From Flaccisagitta enflata (taxonomy: Eukaryota > Chaetognatha > Sagittoidea > Aphragmophora): 64,000 nt of DNA. The translations under genes were made by a program, and so were the position numbers. The notes under the pieces were generated by a model that ran no database searches, was not told the origin of the DNA, and saw only the letters and a list, made by a program, of their open reading frames with translations. Of this stretch, positions 35,490 to 45,599 are shown one piece after another (positions within the stretch are counted from its first letter, which is position 1; each line of letters begins with the position of its first letter). The stretch is taken from the NCBI GenBank assembly GCA_965153355.1, contig OZ231126.1, positions 10,974,001 through 11,038,000 of the forward strand, in the 5' to 3' direction.

Positions 35490-38400
35490 GAGTACATACC
35501 TTCAGGCACGTAACGGTTCCAGCCGAGTAATGGGAAAGTGGCAAGGACTATGGCCAAGGCCCAAGCGAGGGCCACAAAGATCTTTGCACTTGCTTCAGTC
35601 AACTTTAATGGTGACATCGGTCTCGTTATGCAAAGGTACCGATCAACAGCGATGATAGTCACGGTGTAGATCTGAATTGTACCTAAAAGGCAAAATGACA
35701 TATTTTTTGCATTTCAAGATCATCAAATACTGTCATACCCAGCAAAATAGGGTCCGAGAAAAATGGAAATCCGCCTTTGATATAAGAAATTACTGTACTT
35801 AACTACTTTTATCTAATTTCTTCTTACTCTGTACATTTGGCGATTATGAACATTTATCTATATTCTATTTAGCAGTAAGAATTTGTTAGTCCCATGACAT
35901 CTTTTATTGCATCCATACGACGGCTTCCCTCCGAAGGCAAAATTTGTGTTTCAAAGAAGGTTAAAATGGAAATCATGTTTAAATGAAAATGCAAAACTAA
36001 ATGAATGAAAGTGATTAACATGGCCCAGACATGATATTTAAAAGAAAAATTTGCATTTGTTCAGCAAGAAGACCAAGTTAAGCCATTATTACTGAGAAAG
36101 AATTATTGAAATTTTCTTCTTATTTCATTTTTGGTCACTGACAGGGGGCTGGTCGAAATTCTAAATTTGCATAGAAAATGAAAAAATGAAAAAACAAAAA
36201 ACATAGTTCTTTTCCTAAATCGATTACAGAGAGAACTATGTTTTTCAAAATGCAAAATTTCCCTGTGTTTGGCTTATTTAGAATTTCGACCTCAGAAAAT
36301 GAAAAAAAATTGTAAGCAGAAATTCACTAAAAACATCATTTTCCTGCTTGTTTTCTTGCAAATCGCATGGTTCAAATTACATTCTAGGTCAGAATATGAT
36401 AAAAATGTATACACCAAGTGTCTTTAGAGATAATTTGTCCACCGGAGGCATTCCAGCTTTTTTATTGTCCTGGTAATGATGCAAAAAGTACGGTGAAACA
36501 CTTGATATTTCTTCATAAATTTCTTGTCATACTCATAAAGCAAAGGCTACACCGTGAATACTAAACAGTGAATGCAGTGCATAGACTGCACAATCAGGCT
36601 CATTACCAACAGCGTAGTGGCTAAATCCATGGATGGCGCATCCAATTCGGCCAAATGGCCATTTGTGATGATAAGACCCAATAAATGGCATAATCAAACC
36701 AAATAAGCACATGCTCAAGTCCGCACATGCCAATCTGTTGATAGATAAATGAGTGGCATAATCAGTCCAAAATAAAGATGAACCCAAGTCCGTATATGCC
36801 AAACTGTGAAATGATAAATGAATAGCATTATCAGTCCAATCATACACATACTCAAGTCCGCACATACCAATTTTCAAGCAATAAATGAGTAGCTTAATCA
36901 GTCCAAATAAACACTTACTCAGGTCTGTACATGCCAAACTGTAAAGTGACAAATGGATAGTTCAATTTTACACTCGCCGAAATCTGCACATGCTAATCTG
37001 TTAGGCGTTAAATGAGTGGCACAATCAGGAAAAAGAGAATACATGCCAAACTGTCGAGCGGAAAAGGAATATCATAGATGAGTCAAGATAAATAGTACTT
37101 CTTGAATTGGCAATGATATATCGTAAATCTAAAGGCACCCGGGGCACTTACGGTTGTAAATAATCTACTACCTAGGAAATAGATATACGTACAGCTGGAG
37201 AAAAGTAAGCCTTTTCACTCACTGGATGAAGTATATACCCAAATGATTAAATTCTTAGTCATTATATGGCATTTTGATCTATCAAGTGCTTCTGTTTCGA
37301 CTTTTTAAGGAATTGGTCTATGATTTTTCAACTGGAATCAGTGTATCCTTTGCCTCTCGTAAAGCAACGAAAGAATCAAAAAATCAATTTTGTTTTCTTT
37401 ATCATTAGATAATTTCAGAGCATTATGATTGACTGCAGTCCTCAATTTTTTCAGCAATCAAAAAATTGTCAAAAATGTGATCTATTGAGATCAAGCAGAA
37501 TGATTTTGCCCAATCCGTTTAGATTTGCGATCTATTTCAAGGTAGGTTGTCCTTTGAAGTTTTGAATTTAAAACCTCTAAATAAGATATGATAGTTTTTC
37601 TTCAAAAAGCTTTCATTTGAAAACGGATTGAGCTACCAAGCTTTGCTTGGTCTTGAATAGAAGATTTTGTGTCATAGGTTGTGGATCTGCTTTCATTGTA
37701 TTATTGGATATTGAAGTTTAGCTGCTATAATCATGGCTAGGTGTCCGTATATTTACTTCCTAGATAGCCCTGCATTTGTTTTCCGAAAATACCACCATGG
37801 CAAACCTTTAATCCTATCTGATTCGAGAAATCTACCCTATTCCAAACTAGATACAGATTGGCATGCACTAATTCTATTTTTAAGGAAATCTTACGATTGT
37901 ATGATGGTATTGGTCGGCGATGCAAAGTCTTTATTCTTACGAAATAAAAGCAAGACTCCAACATTGAATGAAGTTCCTGGAAATAGAGAAATCTTTTACA
38001 GCTCGTTTTTAGTCGCGTGCTACGCGACTCTACACCCCGCTTTGTCGGTCCGTTGGTCCGTTGGTCCGTTGGTCCGTTGGTCCGTTGGTCCTTCACACTT
38101 TACTTTTTTTGGGATTTTGCGATCTTTGGCCTCACTGCTCCTGCCCAAATGATGAAGTGACCTGAAAAAAATCCTCTGCCCACCCACACGCGACTGGGGT
38201 AGCCGAGTATCCGGCCTTGTTTTCTCGTAAACTAAGGACACTTTTATTGCAGATAGTATCTTGATTCGAAATAACAAACTCATTTTTTCTCTGTTTTTCT
38301 CTTTCTTTTTTTTCCCCCTTTTTTTATAAATATACAGCACTGATTTTGCCAGCTTCGTCCTAAATTTCAAAATAAATCAGGGCCAAGATTTTACTTCAAT

Positions 38401-38628
38401 TTCATTTTTATTTGATATTTATGTTTGTTTTGATAGATATTGTAACATTTCTATAGAGATCAAGGAATGTGGCGGAAAGTTTCAAAGTCGCCTACATGTG
38501 ATATATGGATCACCTAAATCAGTCTTACCTAAAACGAATTGACAGAAAAGAAAGGTCATGACCATTCCGTGAATCCAAGCTGGCACCTCCCCGTCAGGAC
38601 GAATACCGTTTGCAGGCTGCCACCATTC
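32657..38628 (-). CDS. Opsin B, nine exons, ciliary-type opsin (5' exon missing)
   Basis: A light-sensing G-protein-coupled receptor. Exons on the minus strand: 38628-38529, 37976-37895, 36734-36607, 35682-35500, 35153-35017, 34251-34146, 33467-33302, 33119-33029, 32743-32657. Every junction is GT/AG and in phase; the joined frame is 359 residues plus stop. Aligned to bovine rhodopsin by eye it keeps Trp35, Gly51/Asn55, Cys110, DRY, Glu181, Cys187, the retinal Lys296 (LAKCQST) and DPILY for NPxxY. Position 113 is His. The intron at Gly121 and the RPMS, CGID and NKRFR motifs fit the ciliary opsin group. I cannot assign a finer class. The start-Met exon was not found. Opsin A is its tandem neighbour. 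Confidence 0.93.
33029..33119 (-). CDS. Opsin B exon h (helix 8 and acidic tail)
   Basis: 91-bp exon encoding (R)QALFEMLPFECIE, eight Asp, GGGKKTGNK. It continues NKRFR of exon g, matching the helix 8 region of opsins. The Asp run comes from GATGAC repeats, a coding microsatellite. Acceptor TTTTGTAG, donor GTGAGC, phases 2 and 0. Confidence 0.87.
33302..33467 (-). CDS. Opsin B exon g (TM6 end, TM7, retinal lysine)
   Basis: 166-bp exon encoding (S)AFVICWVPYAIVAFTNAFG, then TPILAKCQSTLDPILYVGTN and KRF(R). CWVPYA is the TM6 motif. The Lys six residues before the Asp of DPILY is the Schiff-base site. Acceptor CTCCACAG in phase 1. The donor GTATCG is slightly weak but joins exon h in frame; reading through it gives a non-opsin tail. 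Confidence 0.93.
33592..33690. repeat. Small inverted repeat cluster with TTACAGCC
   Basis: GGCTGTAATGTTAC pairs with GTAGCATTACAGCC around AAAATT. Further CGGCTGTAATTCTAAC and GTTACAGCCAGC copies follow. It lies in the intron between exons f and g. Confidence 0.75.
33875..33948. repeat. (GT)n microsatellite
   Basis: About 36 GT dinucleotides in the opsin B intron between exons f and g. Confidence 0.97.
34146..34251 (-). CDS. Opsin B exon f (third cytoplasmic loop, start of TM6)
   Basis: 106-bp exon encoding IRDISRNGVWDINSEKGRKN and LAVEKKILITSLSLL(S). The EKK before TM6 matches the (A/V)EKxx segment seen at the cytoplasmic end of TM6 in opsins. Acceptor CTACTCAG in phase 0 continues exon e, and donor GTGAGC in phase 1 joins exon g as Ser. 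Confidence 0.88.
34438..34926. mobile_element. Tc1/mariner-type MITE, 489 bp
   Basis: Perfect 23-bp TIRs, CACTTTTTTTATTTTATAAG plus AAC and the complement, are flanked by TA (34436-34437 and 34927-34928). The interior has repeated AAATTTAAGAACATT units. No coding capacity. It sits in the intron between opsin B exons e and f. Confidence 0.92.
35017..35153 (-). CDS. Opsin B exon e (second extracellular loop and TM5)
   Basis: 137-bp exon encoding (G)PMTACGIDWFSRDDSDRS, then a TM5 with NFCIPLIIAIFCYYSIYIE. The Cys aligns with bovine Cys187. Acceptor ATTCAG in phase 1, donor GTAAGA in phase 0. Confidence 0.94.
35168..35368 (+). repeat. SHR repeat, TC subfamily with GTCATT core
   Basis: ATCGCGTGCATGCGACTC hairpin, CTATGACCCGCTCAGTCC, GTCC tract, an AAGTCATTTGAAATTATTC core like 6305-6533, a TTTTGGTCTTATGG repeat, CGCACGCGACTGTAAGGTG and TTGGCCGTGTT. 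Confidence 0.88.
35395..35484. repeat. (CT)n microsatellite at a splice donor
   Basis: About 45 CT units. On the minus strand the tract begins some 15 bases after the GTATGT donor of opsin B exon d, so the intron opens with a long purine run. Confidence 0.96.
35500..35682 (-). CDS. Opsin B exon d (TM3 to TM4)
   Basis: 183-bp exon from (G)TIQIYTVTIIAVDRYLCITR through AKIFVALAWALAIVLATFPL to LGWNRYVPEG. It holds the DRY motif and the Glu181 equivalent. Acceptor CTTTTAG and donor GTATGT, both phase 1. It lacks the 15-bp duplication of opsin A. Confidence 0.94.
35930..36530 (+). repeat. Palindromic repeat family, copy 2
   Basis: Diverged copy of 26646-27245. Its core 36148-36291 is a hairpin from GGTCGAAATTCTAAATTTGC to TTTAGAATTTCGACC with central ACATAGTTCTTTTCC / GAGAGAACTATGT. 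Confidence 0.8.
36607..36734 (-). CDS. Opsin B exon c (TM2, first extracellular loop, start of TM3)
   Basis: 128-bp exon encoding (S)LACADLSMCLFGLIMPF, KWPFGRIGCAIHGFSHYAV and (G). Acceptor TCAACAG in phase 2 after the TC of exon b; donor GTAATG in phase 1. The Cys is the Cys110 equivalent, and position 113 is His where opsin A has Asp. The first ~60 bases of this exon are the template for the degenerate array immediately upstream. Confidence 0.93.
36735..37035 (-). repeat. Degenerate ~60-bp array of opsin B exon c starts with acceptors
   Basis: About five decayed copies of the exon c start lie in the upstream intron. On the minus strand they read TTTCACAG|TTTGGCATATACGGAC, GAAA|ATTGGTATGTGCGGAC (acceptor lost), TTTACAG|TTTGGCATGTACAGAC, TAACAG|ATTAGCATGTGCAGAT and CGACAG|TTTGGCATGTATTC. 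Most keep an AG at the exon boundary. Translated fragments still show SLACTDLSKCLFGLI and SLAYTDLGSSLF. Confidence 0.88.
37036..37894. other. Opsin B intron, no gene recognised
   Basis: AT-rich sequence between the acceptor array and exon b. No repeat or exon was recognised. Confidence 0.5.
37895..37976 (-). CDS. Opsin B exon b (end of TM1, first cytoplasmic loop)
   Basis: 82-bp exon encoding (G)TSFNVGVLLLFRKNKDFASP and TNTIIQ(S). Acceptor TTTCCAG in phase 1, donor GTAAGA in phase 2. The Asn of SFN matches bovine Asn55. Confidence 0.92.
38006..38222 (+). repeat. SHR repeat, TC subfamily, near-consensus
   Basis: AGTCGCGTGCTACGCGACT hairpin, TACACCCCGCTTTGTCGG, six GTCCGTTG units, CTGCTCCTGCCCAAATG, CCCACCCACACGCGACTGG and GTAGCCGAGTATCCGGCC. 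It lies 30 bases from exon b of opsin B. Confidence 0.93.
38223..38528. other. Opsin B intron between exons a and b
   Basis: AT-rich, no feature seen. Confidence 0.5.
38529..38628 (-). CDS. Opsin B exon a (N-terminus into TM1)
   Basis: 100-bp exon encoding EWWQPANGIRPDGEVPAWIH and GMVMTFLFCQFVL(G). It opens in phase 0 after TTTCTCCAG and closes in phase 1 at GTAAGAC. The Trp before IHG aligns with bovine Trp35, so about 17 residues and the start Met must come from an unseen upstream exon. Confidence 0.9.
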
Positions 38629-38662
38629 CTGGAGAAAGAATCAAGAAATAGAAGACTTGGTT

Positions 38663-39232
<570 letters not shown>

Positions 39233-39669
39233 CCTTGGGTTCTGGAGGGAGATCGGTTACGTTTTGATCCATCCTTTTGAGCGAATCCACGATGGATGGA
39301 GAAAATCTTTAGATGGAAAGAAACAGCAAAAAAAAAGTTAAGCAAAATTCTTCACGGGCTTTAGCATTAATCATTTGTAGTTTAAAAGAAAAGAAAATCA
39401 TCCGACCAGCGCAAAATAAGACTTTTTTTTCTGTCACTTTCCAAGGCAAATTTCTCCAAAGAAAAAAAAAACTTTAATATTGTAACTTAAGACAGAGAGA
39501 ACGGAAACTAGTGAGAGAGTAATGGATTTTGTTGCCTTTCGAAATTTGTTCTTGGCGTTTCTCTTTAAGCTCTTCAAGGCTACTTAAATAGAGCAGAACA
39601 TTGAAAATTGCCTTCGGGGACACCGGCAACAAAAAGCCGGCGCCGGTTGTCAACAAAACCGGAACTTTC
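39233..39669. other. Upstream flank of opsin B, no exon identified
   Basis: The opsin B start exon could lie here or further right, but no Met-initiated peptide with a matching phase-0 donor could be singled out. Confidence 0.4.
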
Positions 39670-40155
39670 GCGGGGTCACAATGTCGTTGCGGACGGGTGG
39701 GCAGGGGCAGCCAACCCCCATCTACACCCAACTCCCCACCCCACCCACCTGCCCACGTACATACACGTCCACAGCAAGCTTCTAAAACGCTTGTTTTACC
39801 ACTTTTCGACGCAATCACCTCTACGGACCAACGGACGCACCAACGGAACGACGGACCGACCAACGGACGGACGGATAAAGCCTCGTATAGAGTTGCATGT
39901 CCGCAACTAAGAAAACAAAAACAAGTGACGCGAGGTCGCAATATCGTTGCGGACGGGTGGGCATGGGCGTCCAAACCCCATCCACACCCGAACCCCACCC
40001 ATACACTCAAACATGCACGAAAAATATCTAAAACGCCCATTTTTCCACTTTTCGACCCGATCACCATGGATCGACGGACTGACGGACCAACGGATGGACG
40101 GACGGATGGACGGACTGACAAAGCCTCTTATAGAGTTGCGTGTCCGCATCTAAGA
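39670..40155 (-). repeat. Two SHR repeats, TT subfamily
   Basis: Copies 39670-39908 and 39925-40155. Each opens with the CGxGGTCACAATxTCGTTGC region, GGACGGGTGGGCAxGGGC, a Pro-codon-like CACCC stretch and a GGAC tract, then AAAGCCTCxTATAG and TGCxTGTCCGCA. Confidence 0.9.
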
Positions 40156-40227
40156 AAAAGAAAACATCGGAACCGTTTCGTGAGTTTAACAAAAAGAAAA
40201 CACCGGAACCGTTTCGTAAGATTTTTA

Positions 40228-40440
40228 TTAGTTGCGGACACGCAACTCTGTAAGAGGCTTTGTCCATCTGTTGCTCCGTTGCTCCGTTGCTCCATGCAGT
40301 CAAAAAGTGTGAAAATGCGCATTTAAGATTTTGTGATGGTGATTTTCTGTGGGTCGGGGGAGGATGTGGATGGAAGGGGTGCGCCCCTGCCCACCCGCCC
40401 ACAACGATACTGTAACCCCGCGTCACTTGTTTGTGGCAGA
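40228..40440 (+). repeat. SHR repeat, TT subfamily
   Basis: AGTTGCGGACACGCAACT, CTGTAAGAGGCTTTGTCC, a short GTTGCTCC tract, GCGCCCCTGCCCACCCGCCC, and ACCCCGCGTCACTTGTTTG at the end. It is inverted relative to the copies at 39670-40155. Confidence 0.9.
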
Positions 40441-40504
40441 CTCGCATCGCCACAAGAGGATGTGTACGTAAGTCCATCTGTCAGCCAGTAGGTAACGCAA
40501 AATT

Positions 40505-40890
40505 CGGTGGTGGTGATGGTGAAAGGGGTGGTGGTGGTGATGGTGAAAGGGGTGGGGGTGAAGATGGTGAAAGAGGTGGGGGTGGTGGTGGTGATGGTGA
40601 AAGGGGTGGGGGTGACGATGGTGAAAGGAGTGGGAGTGGTGATGGTGATGGTAATGGTGAAAGGGGTGGGGGTGGTGACGGTGAAAGGGGTGGGGGTGAA
40701 GCTGGTGAAAGGAGTGGGAGTGGTGATGGTAATGGTAATGGTGAAAGGGGTGGTGGTGGTGATGGTGAAAGGGGTGGGGGTGAATCTGGTGAAAGGAGTG
40801 GGGGTGATGGTGGTGGTGGTTATGGCGAAAGGGGTGGGGGTGAAGATGGTGAAAGGGGTGGGGGTGGTGGTGGTGATAGTGAAAGGGGAG
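40505..40890. repeat. G-rich minisatellite, GGTGATGGTGAAAGGGGTGG
   Basis: About 390 bases of GGTG/GATGGTGAAAGGGGTGGG units of 21-30 bases with higher-order alternation. Both strands stay open as low-complexity frames (Gly/Glu-rich on plus, Thr/Pro/Phe on minus). Runs of GGGG and GGG at short spacing make G-quadruplex formation plausible on the plus strand. Confidence 0.95.
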
Positions 40891-41569
40891 ATGTGGCACG
40901 TGTTCATATCTCCTCATAAATCCAAATGTCTTATCTTGATATCTTGACATCATACACTTTATAATGACGCATCTATTGGACATATATATCTTTGTCCACT
41001 TTTGCACTGAACAAGCCCCAAGGGATCCGACAAAAAGGGCGTCCTCAAAAGGCCCCGACGTCGTTATTGTTCCCCAGTTTAAAAAACATGTTTATACAAA
41101 TATGTTTGCTTCATCTGTTCAATATCTTCTTTTTAAAGTGACATTTACACGCAAAGAATGACCTCGCAGTAAGGGATCTCTGAGGATATACGATTTTGTT
41201 TTATTGGTTTTAAAATTGAAATAATCCTTAAATACAAGTTATCCAGCATTATCAACTAATTCAATTCCAAAACAGTATCTACAAACAACAGTTCTTATCT
41301 TTCATTTAGATTGTGAGAATTTGCGCCAAACAGAAAAATGATAAATATTAGAGGCACGGAACTGCATTACTTGTATTCTTCATTGGGCCATTGTCATTGA
41401 TTGATTCGCGTGTCATTTACCTGCCGGTTCTTTCTCTTGCGATACAAATATCACCCCGCTTTCACGAGGTATTATCTTCGCATTACCCCATGTTTGTGCC
41501 CTTATATCATCAATTATTTTCCAGACTGTTTTCCAACGATATCTCTCTTCTTATGACTAGCGTGGTATA
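40891..41569. other. No gene recognised
   Basis: Unique AT-rich DNA. Confidence 0.5.
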
Positions 41570-41738
41570 GCGTGGTACATGGGCAGGGGCTGTATTTTAG
41601 GTCACTTGATCACTTGGGCAGGAGCAGTGAGGCCAAACACCGTAAAAAAACAAAAAAAAAGTAAAGTGTGACCGACGGACGGACCGACCGACGGACCGAC
41701 AAAGCGGGGTGTAGAGTCGTGTAGCAAGCGACTAAAAA
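41570..41738 (-). repeat. SHR repeat, TC subfamily
   Basis: ATGGGCAGGGGCTGTATTTT, CACTTGGGCAGGAGCAGTG, GGACGGACCGACCGACGG, AAAGCGGGGTGTAGAGTCG and GTAGCAAGCGACTAAAAA. Confidence 0.88.
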
Positions 41739-41949
41739 GTTATCGCGATAAGAAAATGCTGGAATTACTTTGAAAGATATGTTCATCAGTCCAACGATCA
41801 ATTTGTCTATTTTATTTTTGATATTTCTTTATCACAAATACACTGCTGGAAGGAGCGTTACTGCGAAATGCGATTGTGTTGAAATCCACACAATTTCCTC
41901 ATCTCTTTTAAGATTTTTTTCTCGTCAATTTCAAATCACGTTCGGTTCT

Positions 41950-42180
41950 TTAGCCGCGTGCTACGCGACTCAACTTTGGTCCCCCTTTCACTTCGGCGTT
42001 ATTGAGCTATCTCACTGCTCCTGCCCATATGCTCAAGTGATCTTCTTTATTACTGCCCCTGCCCATCCACACGCCACTGGGGTAGCCGTGTATCTGACGG
42101 ACTTGTAACTCACGCACGCAACTCTACACGTTGGCATGTCGGTCCATCGATCGGTCCATCCGTCGGGAATATTTATGAAA
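41950..42180 (+). repeat. SHR repeat, TC subfamily, plus a short partial copy
   Basis: AGCCGCGTGCTACGCGACTC, CACTGCTCCTGCCCATATG, GCCCCTGCCCATCCACACGC and GTAGCCGTGTATCTG. A truncated start of another copy with GGTCCATC units follows at 42108-42175. The GTCC tract is missing in the first. Confidence 0.8.
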
Positions 42181-42217
42181 TAGTTTTATCATTGTGTCTT
42201 ATTGTTTTTTTATCGAG

Positions 42218-42525
42218 GGACGAAGGAAGGGAGAAAGGGAGGAAGGGAGGATGGAGGAGAGGTGAGACGAAGGAAGGAAGGAAAGAAGGAGGGGAAGAAG
42301 ATACGGAGGAAAGAAGGAGGGAAAGGAGGGAGGGAGGAAGGCAGAGGAGAGGGAACAAAGGAAGAAATGTTGGAGGGAAGGAAGAAAGGAAGTAAAGGAA
42401 CGAAGGAAGGGAGGAAGGGAGGAAGGGAGGAAGGAAGGAAGGAAGGAAGGAAGGAAGGAAGGAACGAAGGAAGGAAGGAAGGTAGGAAGGAAGGGAAGAC
42501 GGGAGGGAGGAGGAAAGGCAGAAAG
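42218..42525. repeat. (GGAA)n / GGGAGGAAGG polypurine tract
   Basis: About 300 bases almost purely purine on the plus strand. It lies directly before the LINE fragment. Confidence 0.96.
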
Positions 42526-42648
42526 GAGTTAGCACCTATATAGTTGTGTGCGTAATTGTGAAATGGAGCAAGCGAGTGTTGGGCTGTTGGCCTGTTGGGC
42601 TGTTGGCCTGTTGGGCTCATTTCTTAACTTCCCCTCCGTCCACATCTC

Positions 42649-43029
42649 TCTGCTGCTTATTCCGCCGTTCTCTTGCGCGGTGACGTCATACAGGCGTTCA
42701 AAACCATTAAAGGCTTCAGCCGCGTACAAGTGGACAAATGGTTTACATTCGAGTCGGAAAACGCAAGGCCAACGAGAAGCAACACCATGATGACGGACGA
42801 AGGCGAAAAAAGACGACAATATATTATGAAGACTGAGGCAGCAAGGCTCGAGACAAGGAGAAACTCTTATCGATTAAGAGTGGCGAAAAAATGGAATGAA
42901 ATTCCGGAGTGGGTGAAAGAAAAAGACAGCGTAAATGCGTTCAAAAACGCGTACGACAAATGGACCAACCATCAATCCCGAACGTGCGAAGACGAACAAT
43001 CAGATAGACAGACAGAACAGATGGAATGA
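42649..43029 (+). pseudogene. Non-LTR retrotransposon fragment (C-terminal end of reverse transcriptase ORF)
   Basis: The frame LRGDVIQAFKTIKGF, RRNSYRLRVAKKWNEIPEWV, SVNAFKNAYDKW matches the conserved tail after the reverse transcriptase domain of CR1/Jockey-like LINE proteins (RGDLIE..K...GF, R..FF..R....WN.LP..V, S...FK..LD..W). It ends in a TGA with a hydrophilic extension. The catalytic RT motifs are absent, so it is a 5'-truncated copy, as usual for LINEs. (CTCTA)n at 43108-43138 may be its 3' tail. A 15-base repeat GGGCTGTTGGCCTGTT precedes it at 42578. Confidence 0.85.
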
Positions 43030-43107
43030 ATCAATCATCTTCGCGCAATTCAATCAAGCAACGATGCCCCCATCATCGGACCCCTGCGGTCTGCCTAGGG
43101 GCGCTAT

Positions 43108-43138
43108 ACCTCTACTCTACTCTACTCTACTCTACTCT
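43108..43138. repeat. (CTCTA)n microsatellite
   Basis: Six pentamers about 80 bases after the LINE stop codon; a plausible 3'-end repeat of the LINE. Confidence 0.9.
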
Positions 43139-43603
43139 TGCAACCAGCTCACTCGCCTTCTTGTTACTCTTCAACTACCCCTTTCTCGCGGTTCCGTCCC
43201 TTTTTGGGCAGCGGCCCAAAGGGCCCATGTTTTCAAGAACACGGGGTGAATTTCCTTACAACTGTCCGCCCAATGTCTATGCATCCATCCTTCTCCCTCT
43301 CCTCGGAGGCCTGAGATTAGCCTTCTCAGGCCCTCTACGGCCTTTAAACCCTAACATTGTCAAGGGGCCCGGTCTAAAACAAGCCCTCTTTAGCCTGTTA
43401 ATATCGATCTCCTAAATCGATGGCGTGAAGAACTCAGCCTCATGTCAGCCCTCTTAGAACTGAATCAGGTCTATTCAGCTCTAAAACTAACCTGCAAAGC
43501 TTTCTTTTTGGCCTCCAAGGCGATGGCTGACTCCCGGCTCCCTCCAATTGTTTCAAAACTCATATTTCGAGCCTCATCCTTATCCTGATCTTCTCAGCTT
43601 ATT
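43139..43603. other. Unclassified repeat-like sequence
   Basis: Contains GGCAGCGGCCCAAAGGGCCC and AGGCCTGAGATTAGCCTTCT motifs related to 59380-60300. No gene. Confidence 0.45.
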
Positions 43604-44310
43604 ATAGGCGGAACAATATCCCTCACTTTACCCGATCTGAAAAATATGGAAGAGGGCTTTGTGAGCCCTCACTGACTAGTTACTACGCACATCACTCCTA
43701 GTTTTCCATTTAGCATAACTAACTTAGCAAACATCCATCTGAGTCTAATCCAAAACACTAATGCTTACCAAAATAGCTGAGGACAATTGATTGTTATCTT
43801 TGTTACCAAAATTCAACAAATCAACTGAGGTTAACATTGTTAAGAAACTGTACCCTTTAAGGATAGAATCGAGGTCAAGCTTAATACGACCGCCGAACAT
43901 TCTAATCCAAGGTACTGAGTAGTATGATAGGTGTAACAATATCCCTCACTATACCCAATCTGAAAAAATATGGAAGAGGGCCTTGTGAGCCCTCACTGAC
44001 TAGTTATTACGCGCATCACTCCTAGTTTTCCCTTTAGCAAAACTAACTTAGCAAACATCCATCTGAGTCTAATCCAAAAAACTAATGCTTACCAAAATAG
44101 CTAAGGGCAAATGATTGTCACCTTTGTTACCAAAATTCAACAAATCACCTGAGGGTAACATTGTTAAGAAATTATACCCTTAAAGGATAGAATCGAGGTC
44201 AAGCTTAATGCGACCGCCGGACATTCCAATCCAGGGTACTGAGTAGTATGATAGGTGGAACAATATCCCTCACTACAATCTCAAAAATATGGAAGAGGGC
44301 CTTGTGACAT
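43604..44310. repeat. ~324-bp tandem repeat, 2.2 copies
   Basis: Units start at 43604, 43927 and 44251 with ATAGGxGxAACAATATCCCTC. The first two are nearly identical over their full length. The third stops after CTTGTGAC. A dispersed fragment is at 24583-24708. Confidence 0.93.
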
Positions 44311-44560
44311 ATATTAACCCCTAAGTTCGGCAGAATATTGGTCCCTAGCATTGGAGCTACTGCACTGCACTTACCCTGCTACATTGCCACAGTGATTGGG
44401 TAGGGTATCGGGCAACTTTTGTCAGCGTACCCTAATAACTTCAGTCAAAAACCTCACCTTTCGGGAGCGTTTTCAAATGGCGGGGGAACCAAGACACATG
44501 GCACTGGACACATGCAACAACCCAGGTATCGTGGTTGACAAATTGTGCGATAAAAGGGAC

Positions 44561-44795
<235 letters not shown>

Positions 44796-45594
44796 AAGAA
44801 AAACAAACAAACAAACAGGATGTCATAGATACAAAAAAAGTCAGATTGTAGCAAATCAGAAAGAGGGAGAGCGACAAAGACTGAACAACTGGACAGACGT
44901 GATATTGTAGTTACACCGTATTTCTCACGTCATCGTTACATTGCCGTCAATTTTTTAAAATTTAAAATAAAAGTCTTTTCATTGTAATGTTCATTTCTCC
45001 ATGTTATTGCCTATTGATGAACTATCAATGGAGTGATAGATTGTCAGGTATAGGGATTTGCCAAAACAGTATGAATTTGTCGCTTTGGTGAGATGATCGG
45101 TTTCGCTTAGCTAGTTATTCGCCTTGTCCTGAACCTAGAAAAAAGTCGCGATTTTCTTCAGGACCCGGTAAAGGATAACACCCCTTCCATAATTAAGCGA
45201 ACTGGAAAAATAATCCATATAGGTAGTAAAAATGCACTCAGAGTGATGGAATTTGACACAGAGATAGCTAAGACGTAGTACTTTGACGTAGAAAAGCGAT
45301 GTTGGGGACTTTCCTGCATGAAGAGGGAGATAGAGGGTCTTTTTTCAGAAGTGCGGTATCAAATTATTGCCAATTTCTATGGGGAAAATGTTTCGAAGGG
45401 AAAGATGTATAGCTTCCAGCATTTTAAGCAGATGGGATGCAAAAAAAAAAAAAAAAACGCCATATGTCACAAAATGTGGTTAGTTGATGCAGGAGAGTCA
45501 GTGGCGCCGAAAGAGGGGCAGGGAAGGCCGAGTAAACTGACAAAAGCCCGGGAAAGAAGGTGACATGTTGCAGTCATGGCAAAATAGGGCCCTT
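44796..45594. other. No gene recognised
   Basis: Unique AT-rich DNA with short open frames only. Confidence 0.5.
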
Positions 45595-45599
45595 ACGCG

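Noticed and set aside
40431-41007. 162- and 194-codon frames on both strands
   Set aside because: Low-complexity translations of the G-rich minisatellite.
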